A stretch of 64,000 bases of DNA from an uncultured Pelagibacteraceae bacterium (GCA_902514805.1 CABXSF010000003.1:1-64000), one strand, 5' to 3'. Counted from the first letter of the stretch, positions 19,214-28,748 are shown. Notes: generated from the sequence alone by a model not told the origin. Numbers and translations: made by a program.

Positions 19214-20224
19214 TTAACTAAATGCTTCTACCCAATTACCTCTTGTGGATGCTTTTGAATACTCAGTTGCTCTTCCTTCAAAGAAGTTCATATGTTCAAC
19301 AGCATTTAACATTGTGTCAAGCCAAGTGAGTGGATTTTTTTCTATATCATAAATTGGTTCAAGACCAAGCTGAACTAATCTTCTGTTTCCTATAAACCTA
19401 ATATAGTCTTTAACTTCTTGAGCTGTAAGACCTTTCATTGGTCCCATTTCAAATGCTAAATCTATAAATGCATCTTCATGCTCAATAATAGTTCTACATG
19501 CATCATAAATTTCTTTTTTAAGCTTCGGTGTCCAAATCTCAGGATTTTCTTTTATAAATTCTTTGAAAATTCTGATCATTGAATTACAGTGAAGAGTTTC
19601 ATCTCTTACTGACCAAGTAACTATCTGTCCCATACCCTTAAGTTTATTGTGTCTTGGGAAGTTTAACAAAATTGCAAAACTTGCAAATAATTGTAGTCCT
19701 TCAGTAAAAGCACTAAATACTGCAACAGTCTTAGCAATATCTTCTTTTGAGTTTACATTAAAACCTTGCATGTAATCGTACTTATCTTTCATTTCTTTAT
19801 ATTTCATGAAAGCTGAGTATTCAGACTCAGGCATTCCTATTGTGTCTAATAGATGTGAATAAGCAGCTACATGAACAGTTTCCATTGCAGCAAAAGCTGT
19901 CATCATCATTAAAACTTCTGTTGGTTTAAATACTGTTGTGTAGTGTCTTAAATAACAGTTATTAACCTCAACATCTGCTTGAGTAAAAAATCTAAAGATT
20001 TGAGTTACTAGATTTTTTTCTGATTCTGACAAATTTTTTTGCCAATCTCTAACATCATCTCCTAATGGCACTTCCTCTGGTAACCAGTGTATTCTTTGTT
20101 GAGTTAACCAAGCATCATAACACCATGGATATCTGAATGGTTTGTAAACAGGATTTTCTACTAATAATCCCATTTTTTTTGGTTGGATAATTTTTCCTTT
20201 TTCCTCTTTTTTTACTACTGACAT
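19214..20224 (-). CDS. nrdB: Ribonucleotide reductase class I beta subunit
   Basis: The radical-generating subunit of class I ribonucleotide reductase, about 336 aa from the preferred start. Di-iron ligands and radical Tyr are present: D in FTQADVEVNN, METVHVAAYSH (Glu, His, radical Tyr), Glu in FTEGLQLFASF and RDETLH (Glu, His). I choose the ATG at 20224, which has GAGGAG eight bases upstream, over the GTG nine bases earlier that overlaps that ribosome site. The start lies inside the end of nrdA, so the subunits are coupled. Confidence 0.95.
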   Translation of the reverse strand: MSVVKKEEKGKIIQPKKMGLLVENPVYKPFRYPWCYDAWLTQQRIHWLPEEVPLGDDVRDWQKNLSESEKNLVTQIFRFFTQADVEVNNCYLRHYTTVFKPTEVLMMMTAFAAMETVHVAAYSHLLDTIGMPESEYSAFMKYKEMKDKYDYMQGFNVNSKEDIAKTVAVFSAFTEGLQLFASFAILLNFPRHNKLKGMGQIVTWSVRDETLHCNSMIRIFKEFIKENPEIWTPKLKKEIYDACRTIIEHEDAFIDLAFEMGPMKGLTAQEVKDYIRFIGNRRLVQLGLEPIYDIEKNPLTWLDTMLNAVEHMNFFEGRATEYSKASTRGNWVEAFS

Positions 20225-22152
20225 GATAGACACTCCTCGTATTTGTTTTCGTCATTTTCTTCTTGTTTTGATTTATATACATTTGCAGTAACATCAGTCG
20301 ATTTTGCATCGTTAACATTTTCTGCTCTTTGTATTGATTTAGACCTGCAATAATAAAGACTCTTCAATCCTTTTTTCCAAGCTTGGAAATGTATTTGATG
20401 AAGATCTCTTTTGTGAACGTCAGCAGGTAAAAATAAGTTAATGGATTGTGCTTGCGAAATATGTGGAGTTCTATCTGCACTTAAATCGACAAGCCATCTT
20501 TGATCTAATTCAAAAGCTGTTTTAAAAACATCCTTTTCTTCTTGAGTTAAAAAATCTAAATGTGATACAGAACCTTGGTTAGTCGTAATTGTTGACCAAG
20601 TTTCATCTGTATCTTTTCCGTGTTTTTCTAATAACTTACTCAAGTATTTATTTCTTACATTAAAAGAACCTGAAAGAGTTTTGTGGGTATAGCTATTTGC
20701 TGCAATTGGCTCAACTCCAGGAGAAGTTCCACCACAAATAATTGAAATTGAAGCAGTGGGAGCTATAGCAGTTTTATTTGAAAATCTTTCTTTAAAACCG
20801 TATTCAGCAGCATCAGGACATGCTCCCCTTTCCTCCGCTAAATTTTTTGAAGATTTATCAACTTTCTTTTGAATATTTTCAAAAATCTTTTTGTTCCAAA
20901 CTTTGCTCATTACAGACTCAAGAGGTATCATTTTTTTCTGATAGTATGAGTGAAGCCCCATAACACCTAAACCAACACTACGCTCTTTTGCAGCTGAGTA
21001 TGTTGCATCACTAAATTCTTCTGGCGCATTGTTAATAAAGTCAGTTAAGACATTGTCTAAAAATCTCATCACATCATCTATAAAGCTTTCATCTTCTTTC
21101 CATTCATCATATTTTTCAATATTTAATGAAGATAAACAACAAACAGCAGTTCTATCCCTGCCCTCTTTATCAATTCCTGTCGGAAGAGTAATCTCACTAC
21201 ATAAATTAGATGTTTTAACTGTTAAGCCAGCCAACTTATGATGTTGAGGTATTTGTCTATTAACTGTATCAATAAAAATTATGTAAGGCTCACCAGTTTC
21301 AACTCTTGCAGTTAATAATCTGATCCATAAATTTCTAGCTGAAACAGTTGATTGCACAGATGCATTTTTTGGACTCTTAAGTGCCCATTGTTCATCAAGT
21401 TCAACTGCTCTCATGAAAGCATCAGAAACAAGAACACCATGGTGTAAGTTAAGAGCTTTTCTATTCGGATCTCCACCAGTAGGTCTTCTCATTTCAATAA
21501 ATTCCTCAATCTCTGGATGATCAATAGGTAAATAACAAGCGGCAGATCCTCTTCTTAAAGAACCTTGACTGATTGCCATTGTTAAAGAGTCCATAACTTT
21601 TATAAAAGGAATTATTCCAGAAGTTTTTCCAACTCTTCCAATTTTTTCACCAATGGATCTTAGATTGCCCCAGTAACTTCCAATACCGCCACCTCTTGCA
21701 GCTAACCAAACATTCTCACTCCAGAGACCTAAGATGCCATTTAAACTATCACTCGCCTCATTTAAGAAACATGATATTGGTAAACCTCTTGTTGTTCCCC
21801 CATTTGAAAGAACAGGAGTTGCAGGCATAAACCAAAGATTACTAATATAATTGTATAGTCTTTGTGCGTGTAAATTATCATCAGCATAATGACTTGCTAC
21901 TCTTGCAAACAAGTCTTGGAAAGATTCATTCTCTCCTAAATATCTGTCGCTAAGTGTTGCTTTTCCGAAATCTGTAAGATTTTCATCTCTACTTCTATCA
22001 ATCTTTATTGTGATACCTCTAGAGTTTTGAAATAGTTCTGTATTGTTGTTTAGAGAGAATAAATCTGGACCTTTGGTCTTGGTCTTCTGATCAACCTGAG
22101 GTTTAAATTCAGAGACAGCTTTCTTTATTGCCTGAGACAAGACTTTGTTCAT
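20215..22152 (-). CDS. nrdA: Ribonucleotide reductase class I alpha subunit
   Basis: The catalytic subunit (645 aa) reducing ribonucleoside diphosphates. Visible are the redox Cys in GLPISCFLNE, radical-site NLCSE and TAVCCLSSLNIEKY, the finger-loop region PTASISIICGGTSPGVEP, the radical-transfer SLYYCRS, and a C-terminal CLSC pair for thioredoxin/glutaredoxin reduction. It is shorter than E. coli NrdA and begins without the N-terminal ATP-cone, so dATP feedback through that domain is not expected. GGGAG precedes the ATG. Tandem NrdR-like boxes lie upstream. Confidence 0.96.
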   Translation of the reverse strand: MNKVLSQAIKKAVSEFKPQVDQKTKTKGPDLFSLNNNTELFQNSRGITIKIDRSRDENLTDFGKATLSDRYLGENESFQDLFARVASHYADDNLHAQRLYNYISNLWFMPATPVLSNGGTTRGLPISCFLNEASDSLNGILGLWSENVWLAARGGGIGSYWGNLRSIGEKIGRVGKTSGIIPFIKVMDSLTMAISQGSLRRGSAACYLPIDHPEIEEFIEMRRPTGGDPNRKALNLHHGVLVSDAFMRAVELDEQWALKSPKNASVQSTVSARNLWIRLLTARVETGEPYIIFIDTVNRQIPQHHKLAGLTVKTSNLCSEITLPTGIDKEGRDRTAVCCLSSLNIEKYDEWKEDESFIDDVMRFLDNVLTDFINNAPEEFSDATYSAAKERSVGLGVMGLHSYYQKKMIPLESVMSKVWNKKIFENIQKKVDKSSKNLAEERGACPDAAEYGFKERFSNKTAIAPTASISIICGGTSPGVEPIAANSYTHKTLSGSFNVRNKYLSKLLEKHGKDTDETWSTITTNQGSVSHLDFLTQEEKDVFKTAFELDQRWLVDLSADRTPHISQAQSINLFLPADVHKRDLHQIHFQAWKKGLKSLYYCRSKSIQRAENVNDAKSTDVTANVYKSKQEENDENKYEECLSCQ

Positions 22153-22186
22153 TATACTCCCTTTTTAACACTATTTACTAGTAAAA

Positions 22187-22233
22187 CAACTATATGTTGT
22201 GTGCAGATTTCTTAAGTACACTATATAAATTAA
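22187..22233. promoter_or_regulatory. Probable tandem NrdR boxes in the nrdA/phosphohexomutase divergent region
   Basis: Two sites resemble the NrdR consensus acaCwAtATaTwGtgt. Box 1 (22187-22202, core CTATATGTTG) agrees at about 13 of 16 positions, box 2 (22218-22233, core CTATATAAAT) at about 12. Their cores are exactly 31 bases apart, the usual three-helical-turn spacing of paired NrdR boxes. Position, 35-81 bases upstream of nrdA, fits repression of nrdAB by NrdR. The nrdR gene itself is not in this window. Confidence 0.65.
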
Positions 22234-22307
22234 AAATCAACAGAACATTTATAGAACATAAAAAAAATAGTTCAATAAAAAAATCAAAAAAATGTACATA
22301 TATCAAC

Positions 22308-23753
22308 ATGGAAGTGGAAAAAAAAATCGACCCATTGGGATTTAGAGAATACGACGCAAGGTGGTTATACCCAAAAAGCATCAATTCCAAGGGAATCGAA
22401 GCAGTAGGAAAAGGATTCGGAACTCAGGTAATCAACTCTGAAAAGAATCCTATCGTCATTGTAGGAAATGACTACAGATCTTATAGCGAAGAAGTTAAAA
22501 ATAATTTTATAAAAGGACTTTTATCAACTGGCTGTAATGTAAAAGATATAGGTTTATGTTTATCACCCACAGTTTATTTCTCTCAATTTAAAATAAAATC
22601 AAATGCTGTAGCTATGATAACCGCAAGTCATAATGAAAATGGTTGGACAGGAATAAAGATGGGGATTGAAAAAGGGTTAACTCATTGCAAAGAAGAAATG
22701 TCAGAGCTTAAATCGATAGTAATGAATGAAACTTTCAAAAAGGGTTCGGGTAAATATGAAAAAGTACAAGATTTTAATAAAGTATACATTAATGAATTAT
22801 CAAAAAATAAAATTAAGAAAAAGTTAAAAGTTGTAGCTGCATGTGGTAATGGAACTGCTGGAATATTTGCGCCTGAAATCCTTAGAAATATTGGATGTGA
22901 AGTAATAGAACTTGATTGTAACTTAGACTATAGTTTTCCTAGATATAACCCGAATCCAGAAGATATGAAAATGTTACATGAGATATCGAAATGTGTAAAA
23001 GAAAACAATGCAGACGTAGGTTTCGGGTTTGATGGTGATGGAGATAGAGTTGGGGTTATTGATAATAAAGGAAACGAAATATTTGCGGACAAAATCGGTT
23101 TGTTAATTGCAAGAAATATTTCAGAGTTACATCCTAATAATAAATTTATTATAGATGTAAAATCTACAGGATTATTTAGCAGGGATAAAATTTTAAAAAA
23201 AAATAATTGTAAAACTTTATATTGGAAAACCGGACATTCGTATATTAAGAGAAAAGTAAAAGAGGATAATGCTATTGCTGGTTTTGAAAAAAGTGGCCAC
23301 TTTTTTTTTAATAAACCCTTAGGATTTGGCTTTGACGATGGAATTAATTCAGCGATACAAATTTGTCATTTAATTGATAATCAAAATAAAAAGTTAGATG
23401 TTCTAATTAGTAATTTGCCAAAAACTTTTCAAAGCCCGACTATGGGACCATTTTGTAAAGATGAAGAGAAATATAAAGTAATAGATGAAATTATCTCTCA
23501 TATAAAAAAACTTCAGATTGACAAACAAAAAATATGCGATCAGGAAATAACTGATATACTTACCGTCAATGGTGTGAGATTTACTCTTGCTGATGGATCT
23601 TGGGGTCTTGTTAGAGCATCTTCAAACAAACCATCACTTGTTGTTGTTACAGAAAGTCCGGTATCAGATAAAATTAAAACTGATATCTTTAGATTTATTG
23701 ATGATCTACTTCAAAAAACTGGAAAGATAGGTGAATACGATCAAAAGATATAG
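22308..23753 (+). CDS. Phosphomannomutase/phosphoglucomutase
   Basis: An alpha-D-phosphohexomutase of about 481 aa (AlgC/ManB type), interconverting hexose 1- and 6-phosphates for sugar-nucleotide synthesis. Phosphoserine loop MITASHNENGWTG, metal loop GFGFDGDGDRVGV, sugar-binding AGFEKSGHFFF and phosphate-binding RASSNKPSLVV appear in the normal order. I start at ATG 22308 (MEVEKKIDPLGFREYDAR). The frame extends 38 codons further, but that part is Lys-rich, runs through the NrdR-box region, and precedes the conserved N terminus. No clear ribosome site is seen. Confidence 0.9.
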   Translation: MEVEKKIDPLGFREYDARWLYPKSINSKGIEAVGKGFGTQVINSEKNPIVIVGNDYRSYSEEVKNNFIKGLLSTGCNVKDIGLCLSPTVYFSQFKIKSNAVAMITASHNENGWTGIKMGIEKGLTHCKEEMSELKSIVMNETFKKGSGKYEKVQDFNKVYINELSKNKIKKKLKVVAACGNGTAGIFAPEILRNIGCEVIELDCNLDYSFPRYNPNPEDMKMLHEISKCVKENNADVGFGFDGDGDRVGVIDNKGNEIFADKIGLLIARNISELHPNNKFIIDVKSTGLFSRDKILKKNNCKTLYWKTGHSYIKRKVKEDNAIAGFEKSGHFFFNKPLGFGFDDGINSAIQICHLIDNQNKKLDVLISNLPKTFQSPTMGPFCKDEEKYKVIDEIISHIKKLQIDKQKICDQEITDILTVNGVRFTLADGSWGLVRASSNKPSLVVVTESPVSDKIKTDIFRFIDDLLQKTGKIGEYDQKI

Positions 23754-23755
23754 TT

Positions 23756-24157
23756 TTAAACTTTATTTCCTTTAATCAAAAAATAAAAGCCACCAATAAA
23801 CAGAAAAATTTGCTCACTAGTAAATAATTTTTGGGTGATAAACCAATCTGGATGAGCAATTATAAATATATTTGTCATGAGTATGACAATTACAAGTCCC
23901 GCAAATCTCGTAAGTGTATCTCCTATGGGATTTTTCAAAAAACCACTAACAATTAAAATTATTCCAGATAAAAGTTCACTTAATGCAACAAATGATGCAA
24001 GTGCTGGAGGTAAACCAAAATATTCAACTAAACCTGCTGGTGGCAAAGGAAATTTAGCGTATCCGTGAATTATAAAAGCTATTCCAATACCAAACCTTAA
24101 CAAAAGAGAAGCCAATGCTTCAAAGTTTAGTAAAAAATTTTTTAATTTTAAAACCAT
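23756..24157 (-). CDS. DoxX-family membrane protein
   Basis: A 133-aa protein with four predicted membrane segments, including RFGIGIAFIIHGYAKF, ASFVALSELLSGIILIVSGF and LAGLVIVILMTNIFII. It matches the DoxX/YphA layout (HGxxKF near the N terminus). Members are linked to redox or thiosulfate metabolism in some organisms, but many are uncharacterised and no substrate can be named. It lies downstream of two TauE/SafE transporters on the same strand and ends two bases from the convergent hexomutase gene. Confidence 0.8.
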   Translation of the reverse strand: MVLKLKNFLLNFEALASLLLRFGIGIAFIIHGYAKFPLPPAGLVEYFGLPPALASFVALSELLSGIILIVSGFLKNPIGDTLTRFAGLVIVILMTNIFIIAHPDWFITQKLFTSEQIFLFIGGFYFLIKGNKV

Positions 24158-24215
24158 TAATTAAAATTTAAATAATTTATATTTAAGTTCAAGATAAGTT
24201 TTTGAATTATCACCA

Positions 24216-25046
24216 TTAAATATTAAAATATCTGTAAAGAAATATTGTGGCAACTACGTATAAAAAAATTCCAAAAAGAACTTGAACTTTTGCCCTCTCA
24301 AGCCTATGCACTGTATTAGCCCCAATTCTAGCCATTATTGTTGTGATAGGTACGAATATTAGAAAGGCAGGGATATTTACAAAACCAACGCTGAGGGGAA
24401 TATCAACATTTTTAAATAATCCTGACAAGAAAAAACCAACTGCACCAAACAATGAAATTATAAATCCAATGGCCGCGGCACTCCCTATTGCTCTATTTAT
24501 CGAGTAACCAAAGTATCTTAAAACAGGGACATTAATCATCGCTCCAGTAATACCCATTGGAGCTGAAATTAAACCAGAAATAAATCCAAATGAAAGACGA
24601 GGCAGCAAATTAAATGAAGGATAAACTTTTTTATTTTTGTTTTTTGCAAGGAGTAGATAAGCACCTAAAAAATAGACCATGATTGAAAAAAAAAGAACCA
24701 ATGATTTAGTATTCATCATAGAAGCAATTATAGTCCCAGTTACGACACCAAAAACAACAAATGTTCCAAAAGTTTTTATTATACTTAAATCAACAGCACC
24801 ATGTTTTCTGTGAGCTAGTACTGATGAGAATGAAGTTAATATTGTTATTGTAAATGCAGTTCCAACTGTAAGATGCATTAGATAATCTCTATCTATTCCA
24901 AAAGTTTCAAAAATAAAGAAAAGAAATGGTACAGAAATTAATCCACCACCAATTCCAAATAATCCCGCAAAAAAACCAACAGGAATAGCTGCAGCAATCA
25001 TTAATAAAATGAAAAATATGTATTCGTTGAAAATAATCTGGTCCAC
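24216..25046 (-). CDS. TauE/SafE-family membrane transporter (copy 1)
   Basis: A 276-aa protein with seven or eight membrane helices and the two family repeats, each with a glycine-rich motif (GFFAGLFGIGGGLISVPF; LISAPMGITGAMINVPVLRYFG). TauE/SafE proteins are putative exporters or importers of sulfite, sulfoacetate or related anions. The start appears to be GTG at 25046, just before the first helix. It is nine bases below a clear paralogue, so a local duplication is likely. Substrate is unknown. Confidence 0.87.
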   Translation of the reverse strand: MDQIIFNEYIFFILLMIAAAIPVGFFAGLFGIGGGLISVPFLFFIFETFGIDRDYLMHLTVGTAFTITILTSFSSVLAHRKHGAVDLSIIKTFGTFVVFGVVTGTIIASMMNTKSLVLFFSIMVYFLGAYLLLAKNKNKKVYPSFNLLPRLSFGFISGLISAPMGITGAMINVPVLRYFGYSINRAIGSAAAIGFIISLFGAVGFFLSGLFKNVDIPLSVGFVNIPAFLIFVPITTIMARIGANTVHRLERAKVQVLFGIFLYVVATIFLYRYFNI

Positions 25047-25055
25047 AATTTAAAT

Positions 25056-25892
25056 TTAATTGATAGTTAGATATTCTAAAAATGATCTAATTGATACTAA
25101 AATTAAAAAAGTTCCAAATATTTTGCTAAGTATTTTTTTATCGATTTTGTAGACTGCTTTTGCACCTAACCTAGCCATTATCATGGTAACTGGGACAAAT
25201 ACTATGAAGCCAAGTAAATTTATATATCCCAAACTGAACGGTGTATTAACATTGTCAATAATTTTTCCACCAGTTATCATCGTAATTGTTCCAGTAACAG
25301 CAATAAGGAAACCTACTGCTGCAGCTGTTCCAATTGATTTTCTAATATCGTAACCAAATGTTCTCATGAAAGGAACCATCAATGATCCGCCTCCAATTCC
25401 TAAAGGAATAGAAATAAATCCAATCAATATACCAGAAATATTTTTAACTAAATTTGATATTTGTTTTGGGTTATCAACTAATTTTTCTCTCAAAAAAATA
25501 AAAAAAAGCCCAACCATAAAAGCAAATATAGAAAAAAATAATACAAGTGCAGGAGTTTTCAAGTTAACTGCCAAGAAAGTTCCAAAAAAAACTCCAATTA
25601 AAATAAAAATTCCAAATGATTTTACCATATTAAAATCTACTGCATCATGTTCTCTGTGAGTTAGCGTAGATATAATTGAAGTTGGAATTATTATTGCTAA
25701 AGATGTACCAACAGCTAAATGCATTCTTGTTACAATATCAAAATCTAAAACTGTAAATGCGTAATAAAGTGCGGGAACCATGATTATACCCCCACCTACT
25801 CCAAGTAAACCAGCCATAAATCCTGCGACCGCTGCAGCAATAGCTAAAACAGTTAAAAGATAAAAAATTTCATTGATATTTAAATTTTCCAT
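25056..25892 (-). CDS. TauE/SafE-family membrane transporter (copy 2)
   Basis: A 278-aa paralogue of its downstream neighbour: GFMAGLLGVGGGIIMVPALY in the first half, GFISIPLGIGGGSLMVPFMRTFG in the second, and matching blocks such as TSIISTLTHREHDAVDFNMVKSFG. The two copies align end to end. One may transport a different anion, or the pair may form one transporter. The ATG overlaps the dusA stop by one base. DoxX, both TauE copies and dusA lie in one minus-strand run. Confidence 0.87.
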   Translation of the reverse strand: MENLNINEIFYLLTVLAIAAAVAGFMAGLLGVGGGIIMVPALYYAFTVLDFDIVTRMHLAVGTSLAIIIPTSIISTLTHREHDAVDFNMVKSFGIFILIGVFFGTFLAVNLKTPALVLFFSIFAFMVGLFFIFLREKLVDNPKQISNLVKNISGILIGFISIPLGIGGGSLMVPFMRTFGYDIRKSIGTAAAVGFLIAVTGTITMITGGKIIDNVNTPFSLGYINLLGFIVFVPVTMIMARLGAKAVYKIDKKILSKIFGTFLILVSIRSFLEYLTIN

Positions 25893-26899
25893 TAGGAATT
25901 TAATTGATTTGCTTTTTCATTGTTTTGCACAATAGTCATTATGTGTTTTGCCTTTTGAAAATCTGAGTCTCTAGCCATCATATTGTCACTTAAATATCTT
26001 TTCCAATCTTTAGAGCCAGGTTGGCCATGATACAGCCCTACTGTGTGTCGCATTATATGATTTACTTTTGTACCAAGATTTACTTCTTCCTCTAAATAAC
26101 TTAAAATTTCTTTTGCAATTTGTTCTCTCGATGGCACTTCATTTGTATTAAATATTTCTTTCTCAATATCAGTCAAAAAGTAAGGATTTTGATAAATTGC
26201 TCTTCCAATCATCACGCCATCACAATATTCTAAATGTTTTTTAATTTCTTCAGTTTGTGAGACTCCTCCATTAATTATTATCTCAAGCTTTGGGTTTGCT
26301 TTCTTAATTTCGTAAACCATTTTGTAATTTAGTTTTGGTATATTTAAATTTTGCTTAGGAGTAAGACCTTTTAATAAAGCTTTCCTTGCATGAAGTATGA
26401 TTGTTTTGCATCCAGATTGTTTGATTTTGTTTATAAAGCTATTTAAATATTCAAAGTCCTCAATTTCATCAACACCTATCCTAGTTTTAGCTGTAACAGG
26501 TATTTTGCATGAATTGACCATGTTATTAATGCATTCTGCAACTAAATCAGGTTCTTTCATCAAACACGCTCCGAATGAATTTTTTTGTACTTTCTTGCTT
26601 GGACAACCTAAATTAATATTTATTTCATCATAACCAAATTGTTCAGCTAATTTAGCAACCTCTGCTAATTCGTTTTTATCTGAGCCACCTACTTGAAGAG
26701 CAACAGGTTTTTCTTCCTCTCTAAAACCAAGTATTCTTTTTCTATCCCCATGAATTGCTGATTTCGTTGCAACCATCTCAGAGTACAACATTACATTTTT
26801 ACTAATAAGTCTTAGAAAATATCTATCATGCCTATCAGTGCAATCCATCATTGGTGCAACAGATATTTTTCTATTGATTTTTTTATTTTTAAAATCCAA
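25892..26899 (-). CDS. dusA: tRNA-dihydrouridine synthase A
   Basis: A 335-aa FMN enzyme that reduces uridines in the tRNA D-loop. It has the TIM-barrel start ISVAPMMDCTDRHDRYFLR (the family's usual opening), INLGCPSKKVQKNSFGACLM with the catalytic Cys, and MIGRAIYQNPY at the phosphate site. DusA is favoured by MDCTDRHDR. The start is a TTG at 26899, 11 bases inside the dctM end; the first internal ATG would cut the conserved N terminus. Being after a TRAP operon looks incidental. Confidence 0.9.
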   Translation of the reverse strand: MDFKNKKINRKISVAPMMDCTDRHDRYFLRLISKNVMLYSEMVATKSAIHGDRKRILGFREEEKPVALQVGGSDKNELAEVAKLAEQFGYDEININLGCPSKKVQKNSFGACLMKEPDLVAECINNMVNSCKIPVTAKTRIGVDEIEDFEYLNSFINKIKQSGCKTIILHARKALLKGLTPKQNLNIPKLNYKMVYEIKKANPKLEIIINGGVSQTEEIKKHLEYCDGVMIGRAIYQNPYFLTDIEKEIFNTNEVPSREQIAKEILSYLEEEVNLGTKVNHIMRHTVGLYHGQPGSKDWKRYLSDNMMARDSDFQKAKHIMTIVQNNEKANQLNS

Positions 26900-28220
26900 T
26901 TGGTTTACCCATTAATTTGTCAGGTAACCAAGTTACTATTTCTGGGAAAATACACAATATTATAATACAAATGACCATCATTGCCATAAAAGGAATAGAA
27001 CCTTTTAATATTTCAGAAAGACTTACGTCGGGAGTAATTCCTTTTATAATATATAAGTTTAATCCAACGGGTGGAGTAATCAATCCAATCTCCATATTAA
27101 TCGTAAAGACAATTGCGAACCAATAAGGATCAAAGCCAAATTGAGTAATAATTGGAAGTAGTATTGCAGAAGTCATTACTATAACGGCAACAGGTGGTAA
27201 AAAGAATCCAGCAATTAATAAGAATATATTTATGTAGAAAAATAAGACCCATTTATTTAATCCCATCTCTACTATTGTTTGTGCAATCGACTGTGTTACG
27301 TAAAGTGTAGATAAGCTAAATGCAAAAATATAAGAACCTGCAATGATAAACATTATCATCACACTTTCTTTCATAGATACTTTAACGATATCCCATATTT
27401 TTTTGGGTTGATAAATTCTGTAAACAATTGCAATCATTACAAATACAAGAAATGCACCTACTCCAGAAGCTTCGGAAGGTGTTGCTACTCCCCCGTATAA
27501 AACATACAAAACCCCAACTACAATTAACAAAAATGGCATGACTCTAGGAATAACTTCTAGTTTTTCTTTAAGTGTTGGAGGTGTTCTATTTCTCAAAATT
27601 TCAGCAGATTTTTTATCAATAAAATAAGAATATATGTAAGCCCATAACATAAATAATCCAGCTAAAAGTAAACCAGGTATGACACCACATAAAAATAATC
27701 TTCCAATCGAAGTACCAGTTGCTAATCCATAAACAATTAAAACAATGCTAGGCGGTATTAAAACACCTAAAGTTCCCCCTGCTGCTATACATCCAGTTGC
27801 TAACCTTGCTGAGTATCCTCTTTTTCTCATTTCTGGAATACCCATTGTTCCTATTGCTGCACATGTTGCGGGACTTGATCCACTTAGGGCCGCAAAAATA
27901 GAACAAGCTCCAATATTTGAAACAACAAGACCGCCAGGCAATCTCCATAGCCACCTGTCTAAGCCTGTATACAAATCTTTTCCAGCTGGTGAGTTTGCAA
28001 CTGCCATTCCCATCAAAATAAACATTGGTATAGACAACAAAACAAATGAATTCAAACCTGCATAAAATGTTTCTGCAAAAACATTTAAAATTGAAAAACC
28101 TTCAGCGATAACCAAAAAAACTACTGAAATAAAACACAAACCGAATGCTATTGGTATACCTGAAAATAGCATCACAACGGTTGCTACTCCAACTACAAGT
28201 CCTAATAATAAAGGATCCAT
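26889..28220 (-). CDS. dctM: TRAP transporter large membrane subunit
   Basis: The 443-aa DctM-type permease of a tripartite ATP-independent periplasmic transporter. It has about 12 hydrophobic segments with family motifs such as AALSGSSPATCAAIGTMGIPEM, GTLGVLIPPSIVLIVYG, FLPPVAVIVMTSAILLPI and MEIGLITPPVGLNLYII. It drives Na+-coupled solute uptake together with DctQ and the binding protein DctP. It overlaps dctQ by one base (TAATG). The solute is unknown; organic acids are typical for the family. Confidence 0.95.
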   Translation of the reverse strand: MDPLLLGLVVGVATVVMLFSGIPIAFGLCFISVVFLVIAEGFSILNVFAETFYAGLNSFVLLSIPMFILMGMAVANSPAGKDLYTGLDRWLWRLPGGLVVSNIGACSIFAALSGSSPATCAAIGTMGIPEMRKRGYSARLATGCIAAGGTLGVLIPPSIVLIVYGLATGTSIGRLFLCGVIPGLLLAGLFMLWAYIYSYFIDKKSAEILRNRTPPTLKEKLEVIPRVMPFLLIVVGVLYVLYGGVATPSEASGVGAFLVFVMIAIVYRIYQPKKIWDIVKVSMKESVMIMFIIAGSYIFAFSLSTLYVTQSIAQTIVEMGLNKWVLFFYINIFLLIAGFFLPPVAVIVMTSAILLPIITQFGFDPYWFAIVFTINMEIGLITPPVGLNLYIIKGITPDVSLSEILKGSIPFMAMMVICIIILCIFPEIVTWLPDKLMGKPIGF

Positions 28221-28717
28221 TATTTAAACTCCTTTAATTTTCTTACGTGCAAGATTAATTCAGATATGTATGACATTGTCATAAGTATTGCACCTATTAA
28301 CATTGATGAGTATGGTATCCAGAGTGGAGGACCCCATACTGTTCCCGTATTGTAATTTTTTATAAATGCTTCGTAAGTAATTTCATAACTTACGTAAAAT
28401 AAAATTAGAAAAAAAATTAAACAAAGACTGTCAGTGAAAATTTTAAGTTTAGTGACATTCTTTTCACTTAAAAAAGTATATAGATACTCCATATTAACGT
28501 GGCCTTTTTCACTTAAAACATAAGCAGCGCCTATAAATGTAGAAGCAACTAATAACATTGTAACAAGCTCTGTTTGCCATGTAATAGCGTTCTTAAATAA
28601 ATATCTCTCGAAGACTAATTCTGTAATGATAACGATAGAAAGAAAAAGACAGCCGGCTGCAAATATTCCGCAAGCTTTAGCTAGCCAGTTTGTCAATTTA
28701 ATAAATTTATCAGTCAT
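28220..28717 (-). CDS. dctQ: TRAP transporter small membrane subunit
   Basis: The 165-aa DctQ subunit with four predicted membrane helices (ACGIFAAGCLFLSIVIITELVF, a helix around ELVTMLLVASTFIGAAYVLS, then LCLIFFLILFYVSYEI and the last near IPYSSMLIGAILMTMSYI). It pairs with dctM. Its likely ribosome site, AGGGG eight bases before the ATG, is inside the right arm of a strong hairpin that follows dctP, which should keep DctQ/DctM output below DctP. Confidence 0.93.
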   Translation of the reverse strand: MTDKFIKLTNWLAKACGIFAAGCLFLSIVIITELVFERYLFKNAITWQTELVTMLLVASTFIGAAYVLSEKGHVNMEYLYTFLSEKNVTKLKIFTDSLCLIFFLILFYVSYEITYEAFIKNYNTGTVWGPPLWIPYSSMLIGAILMTMSYISELILHVRKLKEFK

Positions 28718-28722
28718 GAAAA

Positions 28723-28748
28723 ATACCCCTGCCGAAAAGCAGGGGTAT
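28723..28748 (-). terminator. Hairpin between dctP and dctQ (attenuator / ribosome-site masking)
   Basis: On the minus strand ATACCCCTGC pairs perfectly with GCAGGGGTAT around a six-base loop, giving a 10-bp stem followed by TTTTC and the dctQ ATG. It begins about 14 bases after the dctP stop. The run of T after the stem resembles an intrinsic terminator, and the right arm holds the AGGGG that would serve dctQ. It probably lets most transcripts end after dctP and restricts dctQ translation; it could also shield the dctP mRNA 3' end. Confidence 0.7.

Noticed and set aside
22194..22307. N-terminal extension of the phosphohexomutase
   Set aside because: The 38 extra codons are Lys-rich, run through the NrdR-box region and precede the normal family start at 22308.
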